Assembly: GCA_045106855.1 (NCBI GenBank)
Contig: JBGCFI010000009.1
Span: forward strand, 1-64,000
Source: Granulosicoccus sp045106855
GTDB lineage: Bacteria; Pseudomonadota; Gammaproteobacteria; Granulosicoccales; Granulosicoccaceae
DNA: 64,000 bases
Reading direction: 5' to 3'
In this document: positions 25,182 to 33,830 of the stretch, one piece after another
Layout of the letters: every line of letters starts with the position of its first letter
Numbering within the stretch: the first letter of the stretch is position 1
Translations under genes and position numbers: made by a program
Notes under the pieces: model-generated
What the model was told of the DNA's origin: nothing
Seen by the model: the letters and a program-made list of their open reading frames with translations, nothing else
The model's database searches: none

Positions 25182-26366
25182 TCATATGCTAATTCCTTTG
25201 CCGAACGTTATATACTCATTGTTTGGAATTTCACCTTCGACAAGTAACGAGGAAACAGCTGCCGGCATTGAATCCCTGGTACCACAAAATGGTTCTGGTG
25301 TTCCTATAAGACGTTTGACATCCGCCAAACGGTGTTTGACAAACCATTGATATCCGGATGTTGTGACATCAAGCCAATCAAAGAAACCTTTAACATCCAC
25401 CACAGAGTTACTGTAGTGCTTGCTCAAAGAGCGTGCTTGTACTAACGAAAGCCTCTGATGGCGAATCTCTCGTGTCAGGTGATCATGAATTTTTCTATAA
25501 CCGTTGCGTTTCAGCTTTAGCAAGTCATGTATTCCGTAATACACAGAACTTCCTGCTCTTTCGTAAGGATCAAATGTCGATGTTTGTTGTTGCGGCGAAT
25601 ACCCTTGTTCGACTGCATTTCGGTTCTGTACCAGAGGGTCCCAGGGGATATAATTACTTAGATAAATACCCCTAATAGCGCTTCTATGTAAATCGTCAGG
25701 CGATGGGTATTGATAATAATTCAAATGCTTGTCGATGACGTTAGTGCCATTACCAATGAGGGTATCTGTATCAACATTGAACAAGTCATGCTCTTTTCTG
25801 CTCCAACGAGACATTTCTATTTCATCAGTATGAGAACACTTACCTACTTGCTCCACAGCCTGATTCTGCCCCCACACAACAAGCGGGATTTTGTGTTGCT
25901 GAGCAACATGAACAGGAAAGCTGGTATGTAGCTGTAGATACGGTAGCAACACATGGTTAAACTTCCTGAGCGATGTTCGCACCAGTTCCTTGTAAACCGA
26001 CATATCAGTGTTGAAAACCAGCGAATCAACATCGAAGAAAGTAATGAGATTGTGAAGATTGTGCCAGCCAATATCGTTTTTAAAATAATCATTTATACAA
26101 ACAACCAGTGGCGACATCCCTGCTCCCAATAAAGTATTCAACGTAAAATAGTCTTCGGCATCTCCACAAATAGGGACGACACAATCGTAACTGCGCTTCT
26201 GACTCGTATTTTTATTAAATACTGACTCTAACTGCTCACGTCTCAAGTCCCAGTCGAGAGTCGTTTTTTCCTTGTGAGTGACACATCCTAAACACTCACC
26301 ATCGAGAAACGTCATGCCAAAAGGATGATTCTCCGTATACAGACACTTTTTACACGTTTTAGGCAT
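25182..26366 (-). CDS. Degenerate N-acetyl-sugar amidotransferase paralogue (PP-loop lost)
   Basis: A 394-residue relative of PseA/WbpG. The N-terminal zinc motif is intact: C5-x2-C8 and C25-x2-C28. Further family features are LVVWGQNQAVEQVG and SNYIPWDP. However the ATP-pyrophosphatase loop, SGGKDS in the intact relative, reads CGDAED (66-71), so ATP-dependent amidation is unlikely. It may be a structural partner of the intact paralogue or bind a sugar. The ATG at 26366 overlaps the HisF-like stop by eight bases; a TTG at 26381 is the alternative. It is the last gene of a four-gene operon. Confidence 0.75.
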   Translation of the reverse strand: MPKTCKKCLYTENHPFGMTFLDGECLGCVTHKEKTTLDWDLRREQLESVFNKNTSQKRSYDCVVPICGDAEDYFTLNTLLGAGMSPLVVCINDYFKNDIGWHNLHNLITFFDVDSLVFNTDMSVYKELVRTSLRKFNHVLLPYLQLHTSFPVHVAQQHKIPLVVWGQNQAVEQVGKCSHTDEIEMSRWSRKEHDLFNVDTDTLIGNGTNVIDKHLNYYQYPSPDDLHRSAIRGIYLSNYIPWDPLVQNRNAVEQGYSPQQQTSTFDPYERAGSSVYYGIHDLLKLKRNGYRKIHDHLTREIRHQRLSLVQARSLSKHYSNSVVDVKGFFDWLDVTTSGYQWFVKHRLADVKRLIGTPEPFCGTRDSMPAAVSSLLVEGEIPNNEYITFGKGISI

Positions 26367-27066
26367 ATCGATAGCCGGCAACAGAATATTCCCGGTGTAG
26401 TGTCTTGTTGTCTATCAAAATAGAGGCAACCCGGCAATCGTCTGCCTTCTTTCTTGAATCAGCCCCTATCCCACCACTGATAACCAAACGAGAGGCTTCA
26501 ATATCTATATTTTCCAGTATCCGGAAATCAAAACAGTCTCTTTGCCCTTCGCGCGCACAGTCATAGAGAATAACTTCATTCGCATAGTCACTTATGAAGT
26601 TGAAGTCATATCGTTTCAACGATTGTTTTTTTCCAGTCGAGCAGTTAAAAACAAAGACCTCATTATCATGCATGAAAACCGGAATCATGCACTGAATGGA
26701 CTGCCGTCCGAAGCGACCTATCGCACTTTCAATCAGAGATTCGTTTTTGGCTAAAAAAGCAGATGAAAATATCAGTCGCTCTATTGGGAGACCATAGATT
26801 AGCTCAAGATGCCATTGAGATCGTATACCACCGCCAAATGAAATCGGCGTCATTGAATGTAAAGCTTTGAGTGTAATGACATCATTCGCATAAGACTGAA
26901 ACGTGTCATGTTGTCGCACAGGTCGTATGATCGCAATTTCATCACACTCGAAATGTTCCAGTTCATCGACAACAGTTTGCAGCTTTCCCAGCGGTCGAAA
27001 ATGATTCCAATTGTAAGACTGCACACACAATTGGTTGGATAGCAAAACGGTTGACCCAAGTCTCAT
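26359..27066 (-). CDS. Divergent HisF-like TIM-barrel subunit
   Basis: A 235-residue protein related to the HisF2/WbpI-type cyclase subunits that accompany PseA/WbpG. Recognisable barrel pieces are ITPISFGGGIRS-like (MTPISFGGGIRSQ), RFGRQSIQCMIPVF and LVISGGIGADS. The catalytic aspartates of true HisF are not where expected: the first strand reads VLLSNQLC rather than a CLDV type, and the VAID-type strand is CMIPVF. It probably keeps the ammonia tunnel and lacks cyclase activity. AGGGG lies nine bases before ATG 27066. The gene is between HisH and the degenerate amidotransferase. Confidence 0.7.
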   Translation of the reverse strand: MRLGSTVLLSNQLCVQSYNWNHFRPLGKLQTVVDELEHFECDEIAIIRPVRQHDTFQSYANDVITLKALHSMTPISFGGGIRSQWHLELIYGLPIERLIFSSAFLAKNESLIESAIGRFGRQSIQCMIPVFMHDNEVFVFNCSTGKKQSLKRYDFNFISDYANEVILYDCAREGQRDCFDFRILENIDIEASRLVISGGIGADSRKKADDCRVASILIDNKTLHREYSVAGYRYA

Positions 27067-27076
27067 AGTTGTGCCC

Positions 27077-27697
27077 CTATAGAATCATCTGAATGATTTC
27101 CAGGCCAGTCTTCTGACTTTTTTCTGGATGAAACTGCATACCAATTATTCGATCCTTGACGGCAACCGCGCTGTAATTACTCAGTTCTTTATTAATAGGC
27201 TGTGAATATGCTTTCTTGTCGTCTACAACAAATCCGTACTCGTGATTAAAAAACACCCTGCCCTTTACAGTACGTTTTTTTGTGAGATTCGCCTGCTGAT
27301 AAAAACTCTGCACACCCATCCTGTCCTTACTTAGTTTAAATGGTTGCCACTGATTATTTGAATGTAGCCCGTTTAGTTTTTTAACCTCACCTTTTATAAG
27401 TCCAAGGCCTCTATGTCCGCTGTTCTCTTCACAAAAATCTGACATTGCCTGGAAACCCAGACAAATTCCTATGAGTCTCCCGCCCTTATCCACATGCTCC
27501 AAAATAGCATTATCAAAATTGGACGCACGCAGGGATTTCAAATAATATCCAGCAGCGCCCACACCTGGGAGTACAATTATCTGAGATTTAAGCTCACGAA
27601 CATTCGATACAACCCGTGTCGATATATTAGTATTCTCCACCCAGTTCCTGATGGAACCAATATTGCCACATCCGACATCGACAATATCAACATACAT
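27077..27697 (-). CDS. HisH-type glutamine amidotransferase subunit (glycan-linked)
   Basis: A 206-residue class-I glutaminase. It starts MYVDIVDVGCGNIGSIRNW, and has the nucleophile in GICLGFQAM and the His-Glu pair in QFHPEKS. It would release ammonia from glutamine and pass it through the HisF-like barrel to the PP-loop amidotransferase, as proposed for WbpG-HisH-HisF sets in O-antigen and flagellin sugar loci. The start at 27697 overlaps the upstream gene by eleven bases. No other histidine gene is nearby, so a role in histidine synthesis is unlikely. Confidence 0.85.
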   Translation of the reverse strand: MYVDIVDVGCGNIGSIRNWVENTNISTRVVSNVRELKSQIIVLPGVGAAGYYLKSLRASNFDNAILEHVDKGGRLIGICLGFQAMSDFCEENSGHRGLGLIKGEVKKLNGLHSNNQWQPFKLSKDRMGVQSFYQQANLTKKRTVKGRVFFNHEYGFVVDDKKAYSQPINKELSNYSAVAVKDRIIGMQFHPEKSQKTGLEIIQMIL

Positions 27698-28832
27698 AAT
27701 CTTCTCCCACAGAAAACCGAGGGATGGGACGTCCACTTTTCTGAACTTCAAATAATTCCTGGTTAACGTAACTATTCGCAACCTGCCAAAACCGGGAAAC
27801 CTCTATTCCAACGTAGTCTGAAAATTCACGAATAATTCTATCTGAACAGATTCCATCGTATTTTTTTACAATCTCGATTCCGTCCTGCCTTGTAATTTTA
27901 TTAATGCGTATCTGTTCATTCACCATATCAGTGGTACGCCCAAATCCGAACTTGAAGTATTTCAACATCATATTGATATTCGAAAATTCTTCGTCCAACA
28001 TAGAGGCATTTGAGATGTCACCCGTCTCAAGCTCTTCTTCCGGACGTAGTGTCAAGCCGTTTAGCGCAGCATACGTTGAGTTGTTCTCATTACTCCAGTC
28101 ATCCCAGGCCGGGCCAAGATAAATAATGTTGATTTTTTTTCGTTCAAACTCTATTTGTTCTGGATAGTAATAGTGATCGGCTTTATAGGGTTCTGTGATG
28201 GCACTTTTCAACCATTTATTACCGCCATCAGTCAGTGTATTCAGGTTTCTCAAGTTATTTCCATCAAACTCATCTATTCCTTCAACTGCGCTGTCACCCA
28301 CTTGCAGTGCAGGATTTTCTCCCCAGAAAATGGTATTGACGTTAAGAGATATGGCGAGTCTGGGAACCGTTGCAAAAAGCGACATTTCCGTTGCCTTGCA
28401 AATATTGCCAAATTTTAAAAAAGACTCTAACGCTAGTTTTTGAGCCGTTTTTGGAGCAGGCGTCGCGTTGATCAAATCGAATCCCAGAGAGATTAGGTTA
28501 GATAGATTCTGCGCACCAATTTCGCTCATTTGCCTGGGAGGATATGAGCAACAGATTAACAGCGGGCGAAGCCCAAGACGATCCCGTACCCAATGTGCCT
28601 GTCGTGTACTATCCTTGCCGCCGCTTACACCAACTATGCAATCATAGGCTTTCTTGTCTGCCAGCTTACCGCGACTGCGTTTTATGGATTGCTTGAGTAA
28701 TGCCAGCTTCAAGCCTGATTTTTTCTGATCACTTATGTTTTTGTCTGAATACTCGCAAGCAATACAAACGCCGTTCTTGAACGATGAGTTAGGCCTGAGA
28801 TCAGTCGCTAGACACCTTTTACAGTATTTCAT
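27687..28832 (-). CDS. N-acetyl-sugar amidotransferase (PseA/WbpG family)
   Basis: A 381-residue enzyme. Zinc-type cysteines C4-x2-C7 and C23-x2-C26 open the protein, and an intact ATP-pyrophosphatase loop SGGKDS is at 70-75. Downstream are IFWGENPALQVG and the GPAWDDWS motif region. Members convert an acetamido group of a UDP- or nonulosonate sugar to acetamidino, using ammonia from the HisH/HisF pair. It is the first gene of the operon that continues with HisH, HisF-like and a degenerate paralogue. With PseB, C, F and I present in the window, the most likely acceptor is pseudaminic acid or a close relative. Confidence 0.85.
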   Translation of the reverse strand: MKYCKRCLATDLRPNSSFKNGVCIACEYSDKNISDQKKSGLKLALLKQSIKRSRGKLADKKAYDCIVGVSGGKDSTRQAHWVRDRLGLRPLLICCSYPPRQMSEIGAQNLSNLISLGFDLINATPAPKTAQKLALESFLKFGNICKATEMSLFATVPRLAISLNVNTIFWGENPALQVGDSAVEGIDEFDGNNLRNLNTLTDGGNKWLKSAITEPYKADHYYYPEQIEFERKKINIIYLGPAWDDWSNENNSTYAALNGLTLRPEEELETGDISNASMLDEEFSNINMMLKYFKFGFGRTTDMVNEQIRINKITRQDGIEIVKKYDGICSDRIIREFSDYVGIEVSRFWQVANSYVNQELFEVQKSGRPIPRFSVGEDYVC

Positions 28833-29211
28833 CGTTTACAGCAGATTAATGTTATCCAGAAACTCTACATGGCTTCCTGTCCATGACATAAAACTGTGGT
28901 ATGTGTGAAATTTTCACGTCGTTAACCGAGTCGAGCAATAGCTGGACCAACACTAAGGGTCATGCTACATACGAGAACTGGTTACAATTTACGGGCTCTG
29001 GTCTTTGAAAGAATGCCGCAGCTGATTGACTAGGTATAGCCTAGCGTCATGTTGCAGCACCCGCCAGTAAGAGAACGTTCGTCGTGTCAGTAAAAGACAG
29101 CGCGAGTCACGACACAAATTGAAGCACAGGCTGGTATTAGATAACTACATCGATGGTGTACCCGTTTTCCGCCTCTACTGTCGTAAGTTAACAGACTCGG
29201 ACCTGGACAAT
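28833..29211. other. Intergenic region, no gene recognised
   Basis: About 380 bases upstream of the amidotransferase operon, which must hold its promoter. A 64-codon plus-strand frame with TTG start at 29119 overlaps the small membrane gene and is not supported. No repeat or hairpin of note. Confidence 0.4.
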
Positions 29212-29478
29212 CTAATGTTGGCGGCGAGCGGCATCTACGACTTCCTGGTGTCGACGCTCGCCCTCTCGAAACTCCCTGTTGCGTCTGGACACAGTGAAAA
29301 AGCCAGTGAATAAAACAATGGGATATACCAGAAACCAGCCGACACCGAAAAACCCGACGCTTAACCCGGCGGCGACCAGAGTGAACAGAACACCACCGGC
29401 CAGACTCGAATAGAATAATCCGAGCGGACCAAATAACACTGATAGAAGCAGCTGAATTAACTGGGATTTCTTCTTCAA
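29212..29478 (-). CDS. Small membrane protein with two hydrophobic segments, TTG start
   Basis: An 88-residue protein. After a basic start MKKKSQLIQ come LLLSVLFGPLGLFYSSLAGGVLFTLVAAGL and a second hydrophobic stretch GWFLVYPIVLFTGFF, then a highly charged tail RRNREFREGERRHQE. The Gly-Pro-Leu-Gly turn recalls TM2-type small membrane proteins. The TTG at 29478 is chosen because GGAGAAG ends five bases before it; a longer frame to 29529 lacks such a site. The family is not certain and no function can be given. Confidence 0.6.
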   Translation of the reverse strand: MKKKSQLIQLLLSVLFGPLGLFYSSLAGGVLFTLVAAGLSVGFFGVGWFLVYPIVLFTGFFTVSRRNREFREGERRHQEVVDAARRQH

Positions 29479-29711
29479 AACGACTTCTCCATAGTACTCG
29501 CCTACCCTATATAGGGGTATTGATCGCACGGCTGAATTTCAAGCATAAGTCAATGATTTATCAAGAATATGCAATATGCGCCATAAGCATGATAGTTTTT
29601 CAACGCATGGCGGTATAAGCGCACAGAGCTTGCTCTCGGGGAGAATGGCAGATCACTGTCTGGCCCGAAGCGTTCAGTTCAGGCAAGGCGGTAAGCTGTG
29701 AAATTGATAAA

Positions 29712-31280
29712 TCAAGGAATAACTGCCTCTATTAAAAAGGGTCCATCGTGCGAAAGTGCAAGGTCCAGAATCGTTTTGAATTCCTCAATGGTATTAGCTC
29801 GCCTGGCCTTAACGCCCATCCCTTCGGCTAATGACACCCAATCCAGCGTAGGTCTGTCCAGCTCCATCATATCCATGGCGACACGCCCGCTTGTCGCCTG
29901 CACATTGTCAAGCTCATGTTTAAGGATGGCGTAACTGCTATTTGCATATAGAATAGTGGTGATATTCAGATTCTCGCGCGCCTGAGTCCACAATGCTTGC
30001 AGAGAATACATACCGCTGCCATCTGCCTGTAAATTTACCACCTTGCGCTCTGGACTTGCGATGGCGGCTCCGACAGAGATGGGCATTCCTCCGCCGATGG
30101 ATCCACCACAGACTTCCAGCCAATCATGTGGCTGGGCGCTTTGCGTGCAGTTTGTTGAACTAAGTCCTGAGGTAATGGCTTCTTCAACAACAATAGCACC
30201 TTCGGGTAACCGATTCGCTAGAACAGGTCCGATACTGTTTGCATCCAAAAGCACATCGTCTGGCTCTTCATGTATCTTCAGTTTCTGGAGTCTTGGGTTT
30301 AGTTTTTCTGCACCTAACGCTACTGCCAGATCTTGCAGTGCGCGTATACCATCTTCATGCATGCCCGCCAGATTGTGCACCAGTGCATTGTCAGGATATA
30401 GCTTGCTAGGCTTGTCTGGATAGGCGAAAAAGCCGACAGGCGCTTTAGCACAAACCGTGACAACGTGCTTGAAGGGCGACAACATGTCTATAGCCAAATC
30501 TATCGGATAAGGAATTTCCTCAACCGCTACCCTACCCGCACCACGTTGAAAACGGGCCTTAAAGGTTTCAGCCAGCAAGGTCGCGTTGCAACGCTGAGCA
30601 ATTCTATCAGCCAGTTCAAGGGCCTCCGCTCTCAAGCAATGTCCGCCGAGCACAAAACATATTGCCTCATTGTTATCCAATGCCGAGGCCAGTAGCTCGC
30701 TCAGATCACCGATGTGTTGTGCCGACACCGAACCTACCGTAAAGGGTTCATTTATTTGACTACCTGATACAACCTCATCGACAGGGTCCCAGGCAGTATT
30801 GGCGGGTAATATCAATGTTGCTATGTGCCCCGGATGGACATTTGCCTGCCGTACGGCTTCAGCCCCGGCTGATGCCAGTGCGCCCGCTTCTGTAGGAGTA
30901 TTCACCCAATGGGACACCGGCGCCGCAATTGCCTGAATATCAGATGTCAGGGGCGCATCATACTCAATATGGCTGAGCGCATGCTCTCCAACCACATTGA
31001 CTATGGGAGTCCACGCTTTTCGGGCGTTGTGCAAACCAGACACCCCATTTGCAAGGCCCGGACCTGTGTGCAGCAAGGTCGCAGCCGGCTTACCCGCCAT
31101 TCGTCCATAACCATCAGCCGCACCGGTGACGACAGTTTCGTGTAACCCCAAAACGCAGCGGAGACCAGGAACCTTATCCAGAGCCGCCACAAAATGCATC
31201 TCCGAAGTACCCGGATTAGAAAAGCACACCTCTACGCCGCTAGCTATAAGTGAGCGAACCAGGCTTTCTGCACCATTCAT
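29712..31280 (-). CDS. Thiamine-pyrophosphate enzyme (acetolactate synthase / benzoylformate decarboxylase-like)
   Basis: A 522-residue ThDP enzyme with three domains. The catalytic Glu is in LHETVVTGAADGYGR, the central domain is around VLGGHCLRAEALELADRIAQ, and the ThDP motif is ADGSGMYSLQALWTQARENLN...ANSSY, with A for the first Gly of GDG. Sequence style is that of the acetolactate-synthase-large-like MdlC group rather than IlvB. No small regulatory subunit adjoins it. It could decarboxylate a 2-oxo acid in catabolism; a role in the surrounding glycan genes is possible but not indicated. Confidence 0.85.
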   Translation of the reverse strand: MNGAESLVRSLIASGVEVCFSNPGTSEMHFVAALDKVPGLRCVLGLHETVVTGAADGYGRMAGKPAATLLHTGPGLANGVSGLHNARKAWTPIVNVVGEHALSHIEYDAPLTSDIQAIAAPVSHWVNTPTEAGALASAGAEAVRQANVHPGHIATLILPANTAWDPVDEVVSGSQINEPFTVGSVSAQHIGDLSELLASALDNNEAICFVLGGHCLRAEALELADRIAQRCNATLLAETFKARFQRGAGRVAVEEIPYPIDLAIDMLSPFKHVVTVCAKAPVGFFAYPDKPSKLYPDNALVHNLAGMHEDGIRALQDLAVALGAEKLNPRLQKLKIHEEPDDVLLDANSIGPVLANRLPEGAIVVEEAITSGLSSTNCTQSAQPHDWLEVCGGSIGGGMPISVGAAIASPERKVVNLQADGSGMYSLQALWTQARENLNITTILYANSSYAILKHELDNVQATSGRVAMDMMELDRPTLDWVSLAEGMGVKARRANTIEEFKTILDLALSHDGPFLIEAVIP

Positions 31281-31701
31281 AAACCAGACCCTTGATAATT
31301 AATCATAGCGGATAGTAAATCATAGACATGGCTATTAACGGAAATCATCAAGCACCATGGAAAATACTCAGTCGGCATGATGTGTTTGCCATACAACAGT
31401 TGCGACTGGTGCTTATTGTCTCTGGATAGCAAGACACACCTTATTCCAAAAGTAACATAAGACGTCAGGTCAGGGGGCAATTCCATCTGTGCCTTATATC
31501 CGGGATTACAGCATCGTCGTTAGTGCAAACACTCAAAGGCACTGATTTTGCGATGACAGTATTTGCTTAAACTATCAGGGGGCTCATGCGATCACGAGGG
31601 AATATTCATGCCCCGTCATTACTGGGGTGAATTCCCGTGAAGAACAAGGATCCATCCGAGCACGATAATAAATTTAACGATCACTTCAAGGTGCCCAAGT
31701 C
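31281..31701. other. Intergenic region before the GNAT gene
   Basis: About 420 bases between divergent genes. It holds a possible 28-codon reading frame at 31637-31723, and an imperfect stem TTCATGCCCC / GGGGTGAA at about 31605-31632. Nothing else is seen. Confidence 0.4.
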
Positions 31702-31723
31702 ATGGCCACATCACCGGAGCTAA
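31637..31723 (+). CDS. Possible 28-codon leader ORF overlapping the GNAT start
   Basis: A GTG-started frame of 28 residues, MKNKDPSEHDNKFND then HFKVPKSWPHHRS, preceded by GGGGTG eight bases upstream. It overlaps the GNAT start codon region in another frame. The composition is soluble and protein-like, but there is no family and the frame is short. It could couple translation or be chance. Confidence 0.22.
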   Translation: MKNKDPSEHDNKFNDHFKVPKSWPHHRS

Positions 31724-32244
31724 TTGGCGGCACGTTGAGTCTGAAGCCGTTTTCTGAACACCATGTCTCGGAAAACTATGTTTCCTGGCTTAACGATAAA
31801 GCAACCATGGCATTTTCCGAACAGCGCCATCGGGTCCATACTCTGGATTCCTGTCGCCTGTTTTATATGTCGTTTGAGGGTGGGCCCAACCAGTTATGGG
31901 CTATTGAAATCAGCACTACTGGCGAACACATTGGCAACATAACAGTATCTCACGATATCAACAATCGCCTCGCCGATATCGGAATTCTTATCGGTGCCAA
32001 TGCTACGCGTGGACGGGGTTACGGGCGTAGCGCCTGGAGCATGGTCCTGGAATACCTGAAGACCAGAAGCGATATCTACAAGATCACCGGTGGCTGTATG
32101 AAAAGTAACCTGGCGATGGCCCGCATCATGGAATCGTGTGGCATGACGCTGGATTGTGTCCGGTCCAATCACTTTCTACTTGACAACTCGCCGGAAGATA
32201 TTGTTTTTTATTCCTTGCCGGGTGTATGGAATCCTTCGCTATAA
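31702..32244 (+). CDS. GNAT-family N-acetyltransferase (RimJ/RimL-like)
   Basis: A 180-residue acetyltransferase. It begins GTLSLKPFSEHHVSENYVSWLND, the typical RimJ-like opening, and has the acetyl-CoA loop IGANATRGRGYGRSAWSMVLEYL followed by NLAMARIMESCGM. Such proteins in nonulosonate clusters act as PseH (N-acetylation of the 4-amino sugar); of the two GNATs here, this one is separated from pseF by 337 bases. It could instead acetylate a protein N-terminus or another sugar amine. Confidence 0.83.
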   Translation: MATSPELIGGTLSLKPFSEHHVSENYVSWLNDKATMAFSEQRHRVHTLDSCRLFYMSFEGGPNQLWAIEISTTGEHIGNITVSHDINNRLADIGILIGANATRGRGYGRSAWSMVLEYLKTRSDIYKITGGCMKSNLAMARIMESCGMTLDCVRSNHFLLDNSPEDIVFYSLPGVWNPSL

Positions 32245-32581
32245 AGGTTGAGACACTAGTGACTAACCGTCACGTTCTTAAATAAAATGTACGTATTCGG
32301 TCTGGTTGTTACCTGATACCAATCGCTGTACCGACTGCCAGGGTGAGACGTTGACTGGATCTACTTTCATGGCGAAAGCGCGTTACCCATTCGCCTGTTC
32401 ATTCAGGTACTTCGGCTTGCTCCTTGCTCACTTTGGAGCATGATAAAAATCGTAAATCCAACCGTTTCAAACCATCATCGACAGCATGCGCAGTGGCGTT
32501 CCCGGGCATCCACACAAGCTTCGGAGAGAAGCATCGCGATGTGGATCTGGTATGACTCGTCGTACTGATTGCTAACATCGC
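32245..32581. other. Intergenic region before pseF
   Basis: About 337 bases with no convincing gene on either strand. An 82-codon minus-strand frame (32399-32647) overlaps the start of pseF and has no recognisable content. The promoter of the pseF-to-DegT operon should be here. Confidence 0.4.
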
Positions 32582-33286
32582 ATGAAACTCGCAGTCATAC
32601 CCGCACGAGGTGGATCCAAACGAATTCCGCGCAAAAATGTTAAACAATTCGCTGGAAAACCCATGATTGCCTGGTCAATATCGGCGGCACTTGACTCGGG
32701 CATTTTCGATCACGTGATCGTAAGCACAGACGATCACGATATTTCTGAGATCGCGCGTGACGCGGGAGCTTCAACACCGTTTTTACGACCGTTAGAACTA
32801 TCGGACGATCACACACCCACCGTACCGGTTATTGCCCATGCGCTGAACTGGGCAGAAAGTAATCTGGGATCAGTTAGCGCGCTTTGTTGTATCTATGCTA
32901 CTGCCCCATTCATCCGATCAGCAGATCTGGTCCGCGGGGCTGACCTACTCGATGAATCTTGTGCCGATTACGTGTTTCCAGTAACCAGCTTTCCATTTCC
33001 GGTACAACGCGCCATACGACTATCTGATACAAACCGGGTGGAGATGTTGTCTCCCGAATTTTCACTGACTCGCAGTCAGGATCTTGAAGAGACATATCAC
33101 GATGTTGGTCAGTTTTACTGGGGAAAGCGCGATGCATGGGCGAATGGCCACACAATAATCAGCCCCAATGCAGCTCCAATCATCATTGAGCGACACAGGG
33201 CGCAGGATATCGACACGCCTGAAGACTGGACACGTGCAGAATTCATGTTTCAGGTTATTAACCAGATGGGAAGTCCCAACTGCTGA
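32582..33286 (+). CDS. pseF: CMP-pseudaminic acid cytidylyltransferase
   Basis: A 234-residue nucleotidyltransferase. It opens KLAVIPARGGSKRIPRKNVK with the CMP-sugar synthetase signature, followed by MIAWSISAALDSGIFDHVIVSTDD and the central CCIYATAPFIRSADLVRGADLL. It activates the nine-carbon sugar with CTP to a CMP-sugar for transfer. The neighbour PseI supports pseudaminic rather than sialic acid as substrate. Start ATG 32582 has no strong ribosome-binding site. It heads an operon of six genes on the plus strand. Confidence 0.88.
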   Translation: MKLAVIPARGGSKRIPRKNVKQFAGKPMIAWSISAALDSGIFDHVIVSTDDHDISEIARDAGASTPFLRPLELSDDHTPTVPVIAHALNWAESNLGSVSALCCIYATAPFIRSADLVRGADLLDESCADYVFPVTSFPFPVQRAIRLSDTNRVEMLSPEFSLTRSQDLEETYHDVGQFYWGKRDAWANGHTIISPNAAPIIIERHRAQDIDTPEDWTRAEFMFQVINQMGSPNC

Positions 33287-33341
33287 TGACCAGTGTTAAC
33301 AACTATAAAGATGTGCAAATAGCTCCGGAGGAACAGTTCCG

Positions 33342-33830
33342 ATGGACTCATTGACACTTCGTCCCGTTAATGTTGATGACGCTCAGATCATCTGGACCTG
33401 GCGAAACTCCGAAGGCGCGCATAAATATTACAAGAACCCGACCCGACAGACTTTAGAGGATCATACTGCCTGGATTAACTCGGCAATTAGCGATTCGAAA
33501 AATCAGCTCTGGATAATCGAGGACAACGGCGAGCCTGTGTCACATGTCAGGATCGATTTTGTCTCCGAGAGAATTGCTTCTGTGAGCATAGTTGTTGATC
33601 CCACCCGGTACGGCAAAGGGTATGGCAAACAGAGTTTGTTTCTCGTCCTGGATGGCCTGATATCAAACGGTATATCAGTCAGCATTTTTGCTGAAATACA
33701 CATCGACAACATAGCATCGCGAAAATTGTTCGAGGCCGCCGGATTCCAAAGACACAGTGAATGCGCCCCCTTCCTGAGCTATATGCTTTCACTACGCGGC
33801 GAGAGAGTAAAAATGCAGGGCAATCCATGA
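33342..33830 (+). CDS. GNAT-family acetyltransferase, candidate PseH
   Basis: A 162-residue acetyltransferase. It opens LTLRPVNVDDAQIIWTWRNS and carries the coenzyme-A loop VVDPTRYGKGYGKQSLFLVLDG and NIASRKLFEAAGF. Its position between pseF and pseI, with an ATGA overlap into pseI, makes it the best PseH candidate. PseH acetylates the 4-amino group of UDP-4-amino-4,6-dideoxy-AltNAc. CGGAGGA, about nine bases before ATG 33342, is a strong ribosome-binding site. Confidence 0.83.
   Translation: MDSLTLRPVNVDDAQIIWTWRNSEGAHKYYKNPTRQTLEDHTAWINSAISDSKNQLWIIEDNGEPVSHVRIDFVSERIASVSIVVDPTRYGKGYGKQSLFLVLDGLISNGISVSIFAEIHIDNIASRKLFEAAGFQRHSECAPFLSYMLSLRGERVKMQGNP

Noticed and set aside
27077..27697. HisH and the HisF-like gene as histidine biosynthesis genes
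   Set aside because: No other his gene is present, the HisF lacks usual catalytic residues and both are locked in an operon with sugar amidotransferases.
29119..29313. A 64-codon plus-strand frame
   Set aside because: It overlaps the better supported minus-strand small membrane gene and starts at TTG without a ribosome-binding site.
32399..32647. An 82-codon minus-strand frame across the pseF start
   Set aside because: No recognisable content and it overlaps the well-supported start of pseF.
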